Shown: positions 50,456 to 60,296 of the stretch, in pieces
How the letters are laid out: each line of letters begins with the position of its first letter
Position numbering within the stretch: position 1 is the stretch's first letter
Assembly (NCBI GenBank): GCA_964588285.1
Contig: CAZPNX010000004.1
Location: forward strand, 1-64,000
Origin: CAZPNX01 sp964588285
GTDB lineage: Bacteria; Edwardsbacteria; AC1; EtOH8
Direction: 5' to 3'
DNA: 64,000 nt
Made by a program: the position numbers and the translations under genes
The notes under the pieces: generated by a model
What the model was told of the DNA's origin: nothing
The model's database searches: none
What the model saw: only the letters and a program-made list of their open reading frames with translations

Positions 50456-50896
50456 ATGGTCCAGATAACAAACCGGCAAGCCCGCCACGATTACGAGGTT
50501 TTGGAACGCCTGGAGGCTGGCTTGGTGCTTCAGGGCACCGAGATCAAGTCCATCCGCCGGGGGCAGGCCAATTTGCGGGACAGCTACGTCCTGCCCCGCG
50601 GGGGGGAGCTTTTCGTCCACCATATGCACATCGCCCCCTATCTCCAGGGCAACCGTTACAATCCCGAACCCACCCGGCCCCGGAAACTGCTGATGCACAA
50701 GCAGCAGATAAGAAGGCTCACCGAAAAATCACAGGAGAAGGGATTGGCCATTATTCCGCTGGCGGTCTATTTCAAAAAGGGGCGGGCCAAGATGGAGATC
50801 TGCCTGGCCCGGGGCAGGCGCCAGCACGACCGCAGGGAGGATATCAAAAAGAGAGACCAAGAAAGGGAGATGAGGGGGAAGACCAAGGAAAGATAG
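50456..50896 (+). CDS. smpB: SmpB, tmRNA-binding protein
   Basis: SmpB binds tmRNA and carries it to stalled ribosomes for rescue. The 146 residues include the conserved ARHDYEVLERLEAGLVLQGT, then EIKSIRRGQANLRDSY and HMHIAPY. A basic, lysine/arginine-rich tail ends the protein, as required for ribosome entry. Its start lies 14 bases from the tRNA-Leu promoter, which points the other way. Confidence 0.95.
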   Translation: MVQITNRQARHDYEVLERLEAGLVLQGTEIKSIRRGQANLRDSYVLPRGGELFVHHMHIAPYLQGNRYNPEPTRPRKLLMHKQQIRRLTEKSQEKGLAIIPLAVYFKKGRAKMEICLARGRRQHDRREDIKKRDQEREMRGKTKER

Positions 50897-50900
50897 AAAG

Positions 50901-51908
50901 TTACCACCAGACCGGAAAATATCGGCAACGCCGGCAAAGGGGGAGGGCACTCCTCAAACCGGCGTTGTGCTTTTCCCGCAGTCCGGACAGCACCGGCCCC
51001 TGCCAGATCACTTCCAGGCTTTGGCCGGTGGCATTGCCCAACGGCTGTTCCGCCTCGTAGTCCAGGCAGCATGAAGGCACGGTTCCATCCCAGTAGACGT
51101 TGAGCTGGTCCCAGAGGTAAAAACAAGGCGGCCAGCTTTCTGTAGTCACAAGGTGGGGGCTGAAGGAGGCGGCACTGATTTTCACCCGGCCGGCCCAGTC
51201 CTGGGCCTGCCGGACCGTTAAACGCTGCACCCTTCCCCGGAAACGCCGGATTACCTCCCTGACTTCGGCCGGAGACTGATCCACCAGCACCAGTTGCAGG
51301 ATCACCGCCGGCCGCTGTTGTTTTGCCAGCAGGCTTTCGACATTAGCCATCACCCGGCCAAAGTCAAGGCCGGGCCGGAGGCGGGAATAGGCGTCCGGGG
51401 AGGCGGCGTCAAGGCTCAAGTGAATCCTGGCCAGGCCGGCCTCGGCCAGCTGGGCAGCCCGCTGCGGAGTAAGCAGCGAAGCGTTGGTAACAATGGCGGT
51501 GTTGACAATACCTCTTTCCCGGGCATAGGCGATCTTGGCCGCCAGCTCATTATCCAGCAGCGGTTCGCCGTAACCCGACAGATAGAAGGACTCCAACGGC
51601 CAGCCGCGGCATTGGTCCACTATCTTTTGGTAAAGATCCCAGGTCATCCGGCCGATGGGGCGTTTCATTTGGCTATGGCCGCACATTATGCAGGAGGCGT
51701 TGCAGGCGCTGGTGGTCTCCACCGAGACGGTGAAGGGATGCTTCAGACGGCGGCGCTGCTGGTAGGCAATGCGCTTTTGATAAAGAGAGCGGTATGGAGA
51801 ACTGCGGTTTAATGCCGGCGACGACAGGATGCGGTAGGCCATATTCCTCAAACGCCAGGAATCTATGACTCGGCGGCGCAGGCTCCCCCAGGCGGCTCCG
51901 ATCAACAT
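50901..51908 (-). CDS. Radical SAM / SPASM-domain protein
   Basis: A 335-residue radical SAM enzyme. The Fe-S binding motif CNASCIMCG lies in the N-terminal third after a basic stretch. A C-terminal SPASM-type region has extra cysteines (WPPC, SCC, LCRRCRY) that bind one or more auxiliary clusters. SPASM proteins modify peptides or carry out sugar and other dehydrogenations. Its place as the last gene of a glycan operon points to modification of a sugar or carrier, but that is an inference. It overlaps the upstream gene by 7 bases. Confidence 0.85.
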   Translation of the reverse strand: MLIGAAWGSLRRRVIDSWRLRNMAYRILSSPALNRSSPYRSLYQKRIAYQQRRRLKHPFTVSVETTSACNASCIMCGHSQMKRPIGRMTWDLYQKIVDQCRGWPLESFYLSGYGEPLLDNELAAKIAYARERGIVNTAIVTNASLLTPQRAAQLAEAGLARIHLSLDAASPDAYSRLRPGLDFGRVMANVESLLAKQQRPAVILQLVLVDQSPAEVREVIRRFRGRVQRLTVRQAQDWAGRVKISAASFSPHLVTTESWPPCFYLWDQLNVYWDGTVPSCCLDYEAEQPLGNATGQSLEVIWQGPVLSGLREKHNAGLRSALPLCRRCRYFPVWW

Positions 51909-53008
51909 AATCCCTCCAGAAATGCTGATAAAGCTTGAGCCGAGGCCTCCCAGGTGAACCGGGCAGAGGTACTCAGTCCGCCGCCGGCCAGTTTCTGCCT
52001 GAGATCGGCATCAGACATCAGCTTCTCTGCCTGTTTGGTTAAACCGACGTGATCTGTAGGCGGATAGACAAGACAATTGAAGCCGTCGACGGCATACTCG
52101 TCGCAGCCGCCGTTTTGGCTGGTGACCACGGCGCATCCGCAGGCCATGGCCTCCAGGGCCGGCAGTCCGAAGCCCTCCCAGAGTGAGGTGGAGAGGAAGA
52201 TATCGGCCTGTCTGAGGAGGCCGGCCAGCTCTTGGTCGCTCTGGGGGCGGTGGATGATAAAGTCAGGAGGCAGGCGGAAGCCAACCAGGCGGTCATTGGT
52301 GATCAGGTGCCAGTAGGCTTTCGATCTTATCCCCGGGGTCAGGTGTTCATAAGCTTTAAGCAGGACATCCAGCCCCTTGAGGGCCTGGCCCCGGACTAAG
52401 GAGAAGATATCGATCCTATCTTTGCGGGCAGCCCGGCCGGAAGGATTAAAGACCGCGGCATCCACCCCAGGGTGGACAATGACCCGGGGCACGTTCCGGC
52501 CGGGCCGGTCGGTGGTGAAGAGGCGGTGGGTGAACGTCGAGTTGAATACGAAGCCGATGCCGGAAGCCATTAGGCTGCGGTCTATCAGGCGCCGGTAGAG
52601 CCATAAAAGCAGGGGCCGGTTTCTAAGGTGCCCCTGTTCAAAAATGGCATATTCATCGGTCTGTATGAAGTTTATCAGACGGCGGTGTCTGAGCCAGGGG
52701 AGCAGGACTCCGGTGATCTGTCCGGTGGAGACGATGACGTCGAAATCATTCCTGGCGGCGTAAAGCCAGCGGAAAAGCGAAAGGAGATTGGGAAGGATGG
52801 AGATCCGAAGGCCGGAGTCAAAACCGGCGGCCACAGTCCTGATTTCCGGCGCCAGGCGGTACTTAGGGCGGCCCGGAGAACGGGGAAAGGCGCAAGTCAC
52901 CCGGTGCCGGCGCGCCAGGCGTGCGGCCAGCTCGAACATGACCCGGTTGCCGCCGCCCACCCTGTCCGAGGGGGTGATGAAAAGTATTTCTTTGGCGCCG
53001 GACATCAC
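51902..53008 (-). CDS. Family 4 glycosyltransferase
   Basis: A 368-residue GT-B-fold glycosyltransferase. The N-terminal VGGGNRVMFELAARLA and the C-terminal nucleotide-sugar motif EGFGLPALEAMACG (E-x7-E) are diagnostic of GT4. GGCDEYAVDGFNCL follows. It would add a sugar to a surface polysaccharide or lipid-linked intermediate. It overlaps the upstream (GT-C-like) gene by 4 bases and the radical SAM gene by 7 bases, so all are in one coupled operon. Confidence 0.9.
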   Translation of the reverse strand: MMSGAKEILFITPSDRVGGGNRVMFELAARLARRHRVTCAFPRSPGRPKYRLAPEIRTVAAGFDSGLRISILPNLLSLFRWLYAARNDFDVIVSTGQITGVLLPWLRHRRLINFIQTDEYAIFEQGHLRNRPLLLWLYRRLIDRSLMASGIGFVFNSTFTHRLFTTDRPGRNVPRVIVHPGVDAAVFNPSGRAARKDRIDIFSLVRGQALKGLDVLLKAYEHLTPGIRSKAYWHLITNDRLVGFRLPPDFIIHRPQSDQELAGLLRQADIFLSTSLWEGFGLPALEAMACGCAVVTSQNGGCDEYAVDGFNCLVYPPTDHVGLTKQAEKLMSDADLRQKLAGGGLSTSARFTWEASAQALSAFLEGLC

Positions 53009-54432
53009 CTTAGCCTCCTGAAGCCGAGATCCGCCGGAGAATAGGATATCACGATGGAATCCCGGCCGGTACGGTCAAAATAAAAAACCAGGGGCCGGTC
53101 CGGGTGCCGATAGCTCCAGGCGTCGCCCAGCGAGTGTTCCCCCACGAAGGGCAGGCCGAAATAGCGGTTGTCCAAGCCCTCGACCAGCACCGGGGAATTT
53201 TTCGGCAGGCCGGCCGTCAGGCCGGACAGCTGATCCATCGAGCTTTCCAGGGCGGCCGAAGCCCGGTGCCAGCGGTAAAGCCGCTGGACGCGGGAGGCGG
53301 CATAGACCGAGAAGAGGGCGATGGCGGCGGCCAAACCCACTGAGGCGCGCCTGGACGATATTCGGGATAACAGAAGTCCGACAAGGAAGCAGAAGCCGAT
53401 GGAGGGAAAGTAGAGGAAATGCTCGGCGGTGTTTCGGAACGGCAGGTAGACGCCCAGGGATAATACAATAAAGGCCAGGGGGCCCAGCAGTTTATTGTCC
53501 AGGAGTCGCCAAAAGAAGAAGACAACGGCCATCAGGGCGGAAACTCCAAAAACAGCCATGGACCAATAGACCAAGGGCTGGGGGCCGGGCGAGGTCAGGA
53601 TGCTGCGCAGGGTGTCGTATCTCCCGAAGCCCACCAGCTCAAAGAGGGTTTTTATCGGCAGGGCCATGGCCGCCAGGTAGTGAAAAAGCCGGCGGCCCAT
53701 CTCCAACGGATTGAGGCTCAGTTGGCCGGGCGAGGAGACGGCCACAGCGGGTGGCATATGACACAACCACCAATACCGGGCCGTCAGATAGATAAGGCCA
53801 GGCACCAGAAGAAGGGGGAAGATGCCTGCCGACCGCAGTTTGTTTTCCTTGAATAAAAGGAGCAGCAGCAGGGGGATATAGCAGAAGGCGCTTTCCCTGG
53901 TGGCCAAGGCCAAGGTAAGCAGCAGGGTTGAAATAGGGATGGAGACAGAAGGGAGACAGGATAGCAGCAGATAAAAGGAGAGGAGTACCAAAAAAGAGGC
54001 CAGGGGCTCGTTGAGCGCCGATATCCAGAAAAGCGATTCCGCATGGCCGGGCATGACGGCGAACAGCAGGGAGGATACAAGGGAAACGTTTCGGCCGAGA
54101 CCCAGACGCCGTCCCAGAAGATAGATCAGCAGGCAGTTGGCCAGGTGCAGGGATATCATCAAAACCCGAAACGGCCAGACCGCGCCGGGCAGCCAAAATC
54201 CGACGGCCCGGAAGAGGGCCATGGGCACGGGGCGGAAGTAGCCGTAGGGCGAGGGGATGGCCAGGAAATCGGCCCATCCCAGCGGGGCGCTGTCGCGGAC
54301 TATCCTTAGCCAGCTGAAGTCATCGCTCAGAAGCCCGATGGAAAGGGAGGGGACAGTAAATCCCAGACAGACCAAAGCCACCACCGCCAGGGGGAGTCGG
54401 TCATCGGATTTGATGTTTGACGCCATCAGCAT
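53005..54432 (-). CDS. GT-C-like membrane glycosyltransferase
   Basis: A 475-residue membrane protein with 10-13 spans. A loop near residue 37 reads LLSDDFSWLR: the acidic pair resembles the catalytic DD/DE of GT-C enzymes that use lipid-linked sugars. A long second half ends in a soluble tail. Family assignment beyond GT-C-like is not possible from sequence alone. The start can be at 54432 or 54426 (both Met), in a 7-base overlap with the upstream GT4 gene. Confidence 0.72.
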   Translation of the reverse strand: MLMASNIKSDDRLPLAVVALVCLGFTVPSLSIGLLSDDFSWLRIVRDSAPLGWADFLAIPSPYGYFRPVPMALFRAVGFWLPGAVWPFRVLMISLHLANCLLIYLLGRRLGLGRNVSLVSSLLFAVMPGHAESLFWISALNEPLASFLVLLSFYLLLSCLPSVSIPISTLLLTLALATRESAFCYIPLLLLLLFKENKLRSAGIFPLLLVPGLIYLTARYWWLCHMPPAVAVSSPGQLSLNPLEMGRRLFHYLAAMALPIKTLFELVGFGRYDTLRSILTSPGPQPLVYWSMAVFGVSALMAVVFFFWRLLDNKLLGPLAFIVLSLGVYLPFRNTAEHFLYFPSIGFCFLVGLLLSRISSRRASVGLAAAIALFSVYAASRVQRLYRWHRASAALESSMDQLSGLTAGLPKNSPVLVEGLDNRYFGLPFVGEHSLGDAWSYRHPDRPLVFYFDRTGRDSIVISYSPADLGFRRLR

Positions 54433-55700
54433 CCGGCCCGGGTTTTTACCAGCTGATCCAGATGGCGGGCAAAGGAGCGGGCTATCTCCCGCCGGTCGTA
54501 TTTAGACACCTGATGCGGGTCCCCGGAATAGATTACACCGCCGTATTTTTTCCGGCGGCAGAGATCGGTTATGGTTTGGGCCAAAGTGACATGGTCATCG
54601 GGGTCGAACACAAAGCCGCTTTTGGTCTCGGCGACCAAATCGGCCGCCGGACTTCCGGCCGGAACCGAGGCCAATATGGGCTTGCGGGCCCCCAGATACT
54701 CGTAGATCTTGGAGGTGGAGACGGTCGGCCCTTCGCGCCGTCCCACGGTCATCCACAGGGCGTCGGCCTGATGCAGGATCTCCAAAGAGTGCCGGTGGGA
54801 CACGAAGCCCTGGGCCTGAAGGCATCTCGTCAAGCCGGCCTGAAGAAAGGGACCCAGATCCTCGGGCCGGTGGACTCCGGCCAAAGTGAAGGAGATTCCG
54901 GAAAACACCTCAGGCTGTTGTTCGGATATCAACCTCAGGGCACGGGCCAAGACGTCAAGGCGGCGATGCGGCGTCAGGGTGCCGGTGTAGGCGATGGTGA
55001 AACGTTTTCGGTCGGGCGCGGCATCGGGCGGTTCGGAAAAATCCTCAGGATCGAAGCCCTGGGGCATCAGCTGGAATTTGGAATTCAACCGGCCGTCAAA
55101 TCCTTTAAGACCCTCCAGTATGGGCCGGTTGATAGCGGTCACCATATCCGAACGGCCGACCGCCCATTTCTCCAAAAGGCCGTTGGCTGTCCGGTGCCAA
55201 GCGGGAAGCTTAAGGTTCAGTGTATTGGGCTGGGACCAGGCGTCCCGGAAATCGCAGATCAGCGGGCGGCGCAAGATTTTTTTTAGAAAAACTCCGGCCA
55301 GGTGCGATGAAAATGGCGGGGCGCTGGAGAAGACGGCGTCGATGGGAAACAACCGGGAGACTTTGATACCGGTGGAGATGGCAAAAGGTATCCAGCCGAT
55401 CTTGTTGTCGGGGACAAAAAATTTGTTCACCCGGTCGATCAGATTCCGCCGGCTGCTGACCGTGGCGGCGTCGGCCCGGGGCGGGAAAATGAAGGTGGGG
55501 TCTAGGGACAGGGTGCGGTAGAGGCGGCAGGCCGGCAGTTCGGACAGAAGCCCGGGGTCGCTGCGATAGATGCCGCGGGGACGGGGACAGACGACCAGGG
55601 GCCGCCAACCGAAGGCGGGCAGATATTTGGCCAGCTTGACCAAGCGAAGGACCCCGCCCGAAGGGGGAAAGTAATAGGCCAGGAAGAGCAGGTTCCTCAT
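54426..55700 (-). CDS. Family 4-like glycosyltransferase
   Basis: A 424-residue GT-B glycosyltransferase. The N-terminal YYFPPSGGVLRLVKLAKYL, the linker ICDFRDAWSQPN, and TYTGTL-like plus EYLGARKPILASVPAGSPAA in the C-terminal half match GT4 enzymes of polysaccharide clusters. The donor sugar is unknown. It overlaps the epimerase gene by 4 bases and the membrane glycosyltransferase by 7 bases. Confidence 0.88.
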   Translation of the reverse strand: MRNLLFLAYYFPPSGGVLRLVKLAKYLPAFGWRPLVVCPRPRGIYRSDPGLLSELPACRLYRTLSLDPTFIFPPRADAATVSSRRNLIDRVNKFFVPDNKIGWIPFAISTGIKVSRLFPIDAVFSSAPPFSSHLAGVFLKKILRRPLICDFRDAWSQPNTLNLKLPAWHRTANGLLEKWAVGRSDMVTAINRPILEGLKGFDGRLNSKFQLMPQGFDPEDFSEPPDAAPDRKRFTIAYTGTLTPHRRLDVLARALRLISEQQPEVFSGISFTLAGVHRPEDLGPFLQAGLTRCLQAQGFVSHRHSLEILHQADALWMTVGRREGPTVSTSKIYEYLGARKPILASVPAGSPAADLVAETKSGFVFDPDDHVTLAQTITDLCRRKKYGGVIYSGDPHQVSKYDRREIARSFARHLDQLVKTRAGC

Positions 55701-56773
55701 CGGCCGAAGAAACGCTCCAGCCGGGCTACTATCCTTTGGGCCGTCCGGCCGTCTCCATAGAGCCGGGGATGGCTTCCCGGCTTTTTTACATTTCGCAGGG
55801 CCCCAAGGATCCGGTTACGGTCGGCCCCGACCAGCCGGTTCCAGCCCGCAGCCACCGTCTCCACCCATTCGGTTTCATCGCGAACCGTAATGCAGGGCGT
55901 TCCCAGGATGTAGGCCTCCTTTTGGACGCCGCCGGAATCGGTGACCACAGCCCAGGCCTGGGATTGGAGGGCCAGGGATTCGATGTAGCCCAGCGGCCGG
56001 GCCAGGCGGATCCTGGGGCAGCATCTTAAGCCGGCTAGCAGGCCGCAGGATTTCAAACGAGAAAGGGTGCGGGGATGAACGGGGAAAAGCACCGGCAGAG
56101 GCGAGGCCATAAAGGCGGACATGATGCTTCCCAGCCGATCGAGGTTGTCGGTGTTGTCGGCCCGGTGGATGGTGGCCAGCAAAAAGGAGCCGGGGCTGAG
56201 GCCGTATTTCGACAGAATCCGGTTTTTTCCGTCCCGATCGGGAAGGAAGAGTTTGAGGGAATCGACCATGATGTCTCCCACCAGGTACAGCCCCCGGCTC
56301 AAGCCCTCGCGGCGCAGGTTTTCAACCGCGGTTTTGGTGGAACAGAAATTGATGTCGCATAAATGGTCCGAGGCCACCCGGTTCAACTCTTCGGGCATGC
56401 GGCGGTTGAAGCTGCGCATGCCGGCCTCGATATGGGCCACCGGGAGGTGGAGCTTGGAGGCCGTCAGGGCGCCGGCCAGGGTGGAATTGGTGTCCCCGAA
56501 GACGATGACGGCATCCGGTTTCTCCGCCGCCATCACCGGCTCCAGTCGGATGAGCATCCGACCGGTCTGCAGCCCGTGGCCACCCGAGCCCACCCCAAGA
56601 TTGTAATCCGGCCGGGGGAGGCCCATCTGGTCGAAGAACTGCTGGGACATGGCCCGATCGTAATGCTGTCCGGTATGCACCAGCACTTCGACATGGCGCT
56701 GCCGCAGGGCCAAGGAAAGCGGGGCGGCTTTGATGAACTGGGGTCGGGCTCCGACCACGGTCATAAACTTCAT
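55697..56773 (-). CDS. wecB: UDP-N-acetylglucosamine 2-epimerase (non-hydrolysing)
   Basis: Converts UDP-GlcNAc to UDP-ManNAc, a precursor for surface polysaccharides. The 358-residue protein opens with VVGARPQFIKAAPLS and has HTGQHYD, then FGDTNSTLAGAL and AHIEAGMRSF. TDSGGVQKEA lies near the end. It is the first gene of a five-gene minus-strand operon with 4-7 base overlaps, ending in a radical SAM gene. Its presence suggests a ManNAc-containing glycan. Confidence 0.94.
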   Translation of the reverse strand: MKFMTVVGARPQFIKAAPLSLALRQRHVEVLVHTGQHYDRAMSQQFFDQMGLPRPDYNLGVGSGGHGLQTGRMLIRLEPVMAAEKPDAVIVFGDTNSTLAGALTASKLHLPVAHIEAGMRSFNRRMPEELNRVASDHLCDINFCSTKTAVENLRREGLSRGLYLVGDIMVDSLKLFLPDRDGKNRILSKYGLSPGSFLLATIHRADNTDNLDRLGSIMSAFMASPLPVLFPVHPRTLSRLKSCGLLAGLRCCPRIRLARPLGYIESLALQSQAWAVVTDSGGVQKEAYILGTPCITVRDETEWVETVAAGWNRLVGADRNRILGALRNVKKPGSHPRLYGDGRTAQRIVARLERFFGR

Positions 56774-56818
56774 GGAAACGTCCGTCCTGAATGATATACT
56801 GATGCTTGGCAGGAAGCG

Positions 56819-59002
56819 TTATCTAATGACAGCTAGTTTGATCACCTGAGACTTGGCCGAGGTGGATCGGACCACGCAGAGATAAAGCCCGGAGGGCAGG
56901 CCGCCGGGAAGCGACGCCGGGGAGACATACAGGATGTGGGCCGGGGCGGCCGGGCCGGCCCACGAGGCCAGAAGACGGCCGTCCAAGGCATGCAGGCTGA
57001 CGGTCGAGCGGTCGGGAAGGTTGGAGAACATCAGGACCCGGTCGCGGGCCGGGCGGAAGGGGTTGGGGGCGACGTGCGCCGAAGCCTCCTGCCCGGGGGC
57101 CGCAAAAGAATGCCGGTAGATGGACAGCCCCCGCGGGGTGGCCATCAGGATGTCGTCGCCGGAGGCGTCGCCCGGCCTGACGGCCACGTGCCTGACGTCG
57201 TCGCAAAGCAGTTTGGATCCGTTGGCAAAGGCGTCGCTCGAAGTGAACCCGGTCCATTTCCCGTCCCAGGAGAACAGGCTCAGACCGCGGTCGGTGGCTA
57301 TCCAGCGGTTGCCGGAGCGATCTAAGGCCACCGAGCGGACATCGTCGCCCAGGACGGAGCTGTTGGCCGTCTGGTAGACCGATACTTCTTCCAAGCGCTG
57401 GCCGACAGGGTCGAACCGGCAGCGGTTGAGGCCCAACCGTGAGGCCAGCCACATCAGGCCCGAAGGCTCGATGGCGATGTCCCAAAATTGGATGGTGGAC
57501 AGTCCGTCCTCCTGTCCGAAATAATGCCAGGCATTGCGGCCCATGTCATAGCAGGCGAAGCGGAAGTCGTAGGTGCCCATCCACAGGTTTCCCGATCCAT
57601 CCTTGGCCACCGAGGTGGGCTTAAGGTACTGGACCGGCAGTGTGGAATCGCTTATCCAGCGGACCGAGTCGCCTGGTGAGAACTCCACCACGTAGTTGGT
57701 GGCCACGTTGCCGTGTCCGGCCAGGTAACAGTATCCCAGGGGGTCGACAAAAATGTCGTAGATGCCCAGCCGCGGGGGCAGCGGCGGGGAGCTGATGACT
57801 TCCAGGCTGTCGTCCGGGCCGATGCGGACCACGTATGACTTGCCGGCCCCGTCCCAGTAGGAAAGTCCGTACCAGGCCCGTCCGGACGGGTCCACGGACA
57901 GGGAGGCCACCGGTATCCCGGACACGGGGTGCTGGAATCTCACGACGGCGCCGTCGGGCCTTATCCTGCTGGCGAACTCGCCGCCGTGTGCCAACCAGAT
58001 GGCGCCGTCGGGCCCGGCCGCCGCCAGGATGACGCTGTTGCTGGGGATGCAGTTTTGTGGGAAAGGACGCCAGGAGGATCCATCCCAGCGGGCCAGGCCG
58101 TCGGCGGTGCCTGCCCAAATAGCGGAATCGCTAGTTATGTATAGCGTTTTAACGTCAAGGCTGGGCAGGCCAGCGGAGATGTTGAGCAGCGTTCCTGAAA
58201 AATATTCTCTTACGCCGTTTGAGGTTGCCAGATACATCGTATCATTGTTGCGGCATATATGGCGCACCTGGGATCCGAGATTGAGCAGCTCCAACCAAGT
58301 GCCGTTGGAGAATCGGGAAAGGCCCCGCCCGGTTCCGGCCAAGATGGCCGTGTCGGTAGCCGTCAAGCAAAGGACAGAGGGGTCTCCGGCTCCGGCGTTG
58401 GAATAGCGGCGCCACAGGCTGTAATTTGGGCCGGTTAAACCGCCTAAAGGGGAGACCGATAGACTGCTGTCGGACCCGGCGCATCCGACGAAAAGGCTGT
58501 CGTTTCTCCAGGCCAGGGAAAGAACGTTGGGCCCCATGGGGTAGATGCGGTTTGAGAAGGAGCGCCAGGCCTGACCGTCGAAAAACGACAGGCCGCCCGG
58601 CGAACCTAGGAAGACGTAATCCCCGTGGCAGAGCACGGCATTGATGCTGTCTGAGATGATGTTATGGTCCCGGGAATTTATCACTGTGAAGCCGGTGCGG
58701 GAGGAATCCAAAACGGCCAGGCCCGAGCCGGCCGTGCCGAAGTACAGGCGGCCATGGCTGCCTGCGGCGGCGCAGGTGACATCGGTGGAGGGCAGGCCGT
58801 CGACATTGGTGTAGACGCGCTTCAGGGTCGTGTCCGCCGTCGAAAAGGAGAAAACGCCTCCTTCGGTGGCCGCCCACAGGAGACGGCCTTCGGCCGCCAG
58901 CTGGCGGACAGGGTTGATGTTGGTGTAGCTCTGCCAGGCCTGGGCCTGACTTGCCACCGGACACAGCGGCAGCATCAAAAAGACGGCGGCAAAGGCTCTC
59001 AT
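56819..59002 (-). CDS. Secreted beta-propeller protein with C-terminal sorting-type domain
   Basis: A 727-residue exported protein. After a signal peptide (MRAFAAVFLMLPLCPVASQA), many blade repeats follow, of the two-component-regulator-propeller kind (LLWAATEGGVFSF, RLYFGTAGSGLAVL, VFLGSPGGLSFFDG, WMGTYDFRFACYD). The last 80 residues (APNPFRPARDRVLMFSNLPD, DGRLLASWAG, SGLYLCVVRS) are a beta-sandwich of the type IX-secretion or FlgD kind. No kinase domain is attached, so it is probably a surface sensor or structural protein. Confidence 0.83.
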   Translation of the reverse strand: MRAFAAVFLMLPLCPVASQAQAWQSYTNINPVRQLAAEGRLLWAATEGGVFSFSTADTTLKRVYTNVDGLPSTDVTCAAAGSHGRLYFGTAGSGLAVLDSSRTGFTVINSRDHNIISDSINAVLCHGDYVFLGSPGGLSFFDGQAWRSFSNRIYPMGPNVLSLAWRNDSLFVGCAGSDSSLSVSPLGGLTGPNYSLWRRYSNAGAGDPSVLCLTATDTAILAGTGRGLSRFSNGTWLELLNLGSQVRHICRNNDTMYLATSNGVREYFSGTLLNISAGLPSLDVKTLYITSDSAIWAGTADGLARWDGSSWRPFPQNCIPSNSVILAAAGPDGAIWLAHGGEFASRIRPDGAVVRFQHPVSGIPVASLSVDPSGRAWYGLSYWDGAGKSYVVRIGPDDSLEVISSPPLPPRLGIYDIFVDPLGYCYLAGHGNVATNYVVEFSPGDSVRWISDSTLPVQYLKPTSVAKDGSGNLWMGTYDFRFACYDMGRNAWHYFGQEDGLSTIQFWDIAIEPSGLMWLASRLGLNRCRFDPVGQRLEEVSVYQTANSSVLGDDVRSVALDRSGNRWIATDRGLSLFSWDGKWTGFTSSDAFANGSKLLCDDVRHVAVRPGDASGDDILMATPRGLSIYRHSFAAPGQEASAHVAPNPFRPARDRVLMFSNLPDRSTVSLHALDGRLLASWAGPAAPAHILYVSPASLPGGLPSGLYLCVVRSTSAKSQVIKLAVIR

Positions 59003-59117
59003 AAAAACCTTGACTGCATTGTTAAAGATAATACCCCAACAACACCGGCCTTGTCAATCCCGCCGCCGTCCGGCAGGTTGCAATGCGCCGTCAAAGTGTG
59101 ATACCATATCCGATATC

Positions 59118-60296
59118 ATGAACCATGCCTTGGAATACGACGCGGTGGTAGTCGGCGCCGGTCCGGCCGGCTCCATGGCCGCGGCCGCTTTGGCCGCCGA
59201 GGGATTCTCGGTACTGATGCTGGAGAAGCACCGGGAGGTAGGCATCCCCCTTTGCTGCGCCGAGGCTGTCAGCCTGCGAAGCTTGCGGCTCTTTATGGAG
59301 CCGGACCTCTCATGGGTGGCCGCGAACATTAACGGCGCCTCACTGTGCTCGCCTGACGGCACCGAGGTCAGCGTCCCCTGGCCGGGCGTGGGCGTGGTGC
59401 TGGAGCGCAAGCTGTTCGATCGTTTTCTGGCGCAGCGGGCGGCCCAGGCCGGGGCCGATGTCATGATGAACGCTGAGGCGGTCGGCCTTGTCATGGATGG
59501 GGGAATTGCCTCCGGGGTGGTGGTCGAAAGAACCGGTGTTCGGCAAACCTTCTCCTGCCGGTTGGTGATCGGGGCCGACGGCATCGAGTCGTTGACCGGA
59601 GCCTGGGCCGGGATGGACACCAGGCTGGGCCCCGGCCAGCTGCATACCTGCGCCCAGTATCTGATGGCCGGAGTGGATGTCCCGGCCGACCGGGTGAGGT
59701 TTTGGGTGGGAAACCAGGTGGCCCCGGGCGGCTATGCCTGGGTTTTCCCCAAGGGACAGGGGCGGGCCAACGTCGGCTTGGGGATAGAGGGCGCCAGGGC
59801 CGAAAAGACAAAGCCAATCCAATATCTCAACCGCTTTGTCGAAAAATATTTCCCCCACGCCCGGATCATAGAAACCATGGTCGGCGGCACCCCGGCCCTG
59901 GGTGACAACCATCCCATGGCCAAGGGTAACGTGCTGCTGGCCGGCGACGCCGCCCGACTCACCGATTCGCTTTCCGGCGCCGGAATAGCGGTGGCCATGG
60001 CTTCAGGCGACCTGGCCGGACGGCTGGGAGCCGAATACCTGAAAAGCGGGGATCGGAAAATACTGGAAGCATATCCCGCAAAATGGTGGGCAGGTCCGTG
60101 GAAGGACCTCAAGTTTCACCACCGGGTCAGAGACGTGTTTCTAAAACTTTCGGATGCCGAGATGGACAGGACAGCCAGATTGCTGGCGAGGATACTTGAA
60201 GGAAAGGACCCGGCAAAATTGAATCCTATTGATGTGGCCAAAACCGTGATCACCTCGGACCTCGGCATCCTTACATTAGCCAGGCACCTGCTGTGA
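59118..60296 (+). CDS. Geranylgeranyl-reductase-family FAD oxidoreductase
   Basis: A 392-residue FAD enzyme of the GGR/digeranylgeranyl reductase family. The Rossmann motif DAVVVGAGPAGSMAA is at the N-terminus, CCAEAVS (with Cys) follows, and a late DAARLTDSLSGAGIAVAMAS FAD segment completes the pattern. Members reduce isoprenoid chains of quinones, archaeal lipids or chlorophyll side chains; the substrate here is unknown. The start at 59118 is chosen over an upstream one (59010), because the added sequence is not family-like. The next gene overlaps its stop. Confidence 0.87.
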   Translation: MNHALEYDAVVVGAGPAGSMAAAALAAEGFSVLMLEKHREVGIPLCCAEAVSLRSLRLFMEPDLSWVAANINGASLCSPDGTEVSVPWPGVGVVLERKLFDRFLAQRAAQAGADVMMNAEAVGLVMDGGIASGVVVERTGVRQTFSCRLVIGADGIESLTGAWAGMDTRLGPGQLHTCAQYLMAGVDVPADRVRFWVGNQVAPGGYAWVFPKGQGRANVGLGIEGARAEKTKPIQYLNRFVEKYFPHARIIETMVGGTPALGDNHPMAKGNVLLAGDAARLTDSLSGAGIAVAMASGDLAGRLGAEYLKSGDRKILEAYPAKWWAGPWKDLKFHHRVRDVFLKLSDAEMDRTARLLARILEGKDPAKLNPIDVAKTVITSDLGILTLARHLL

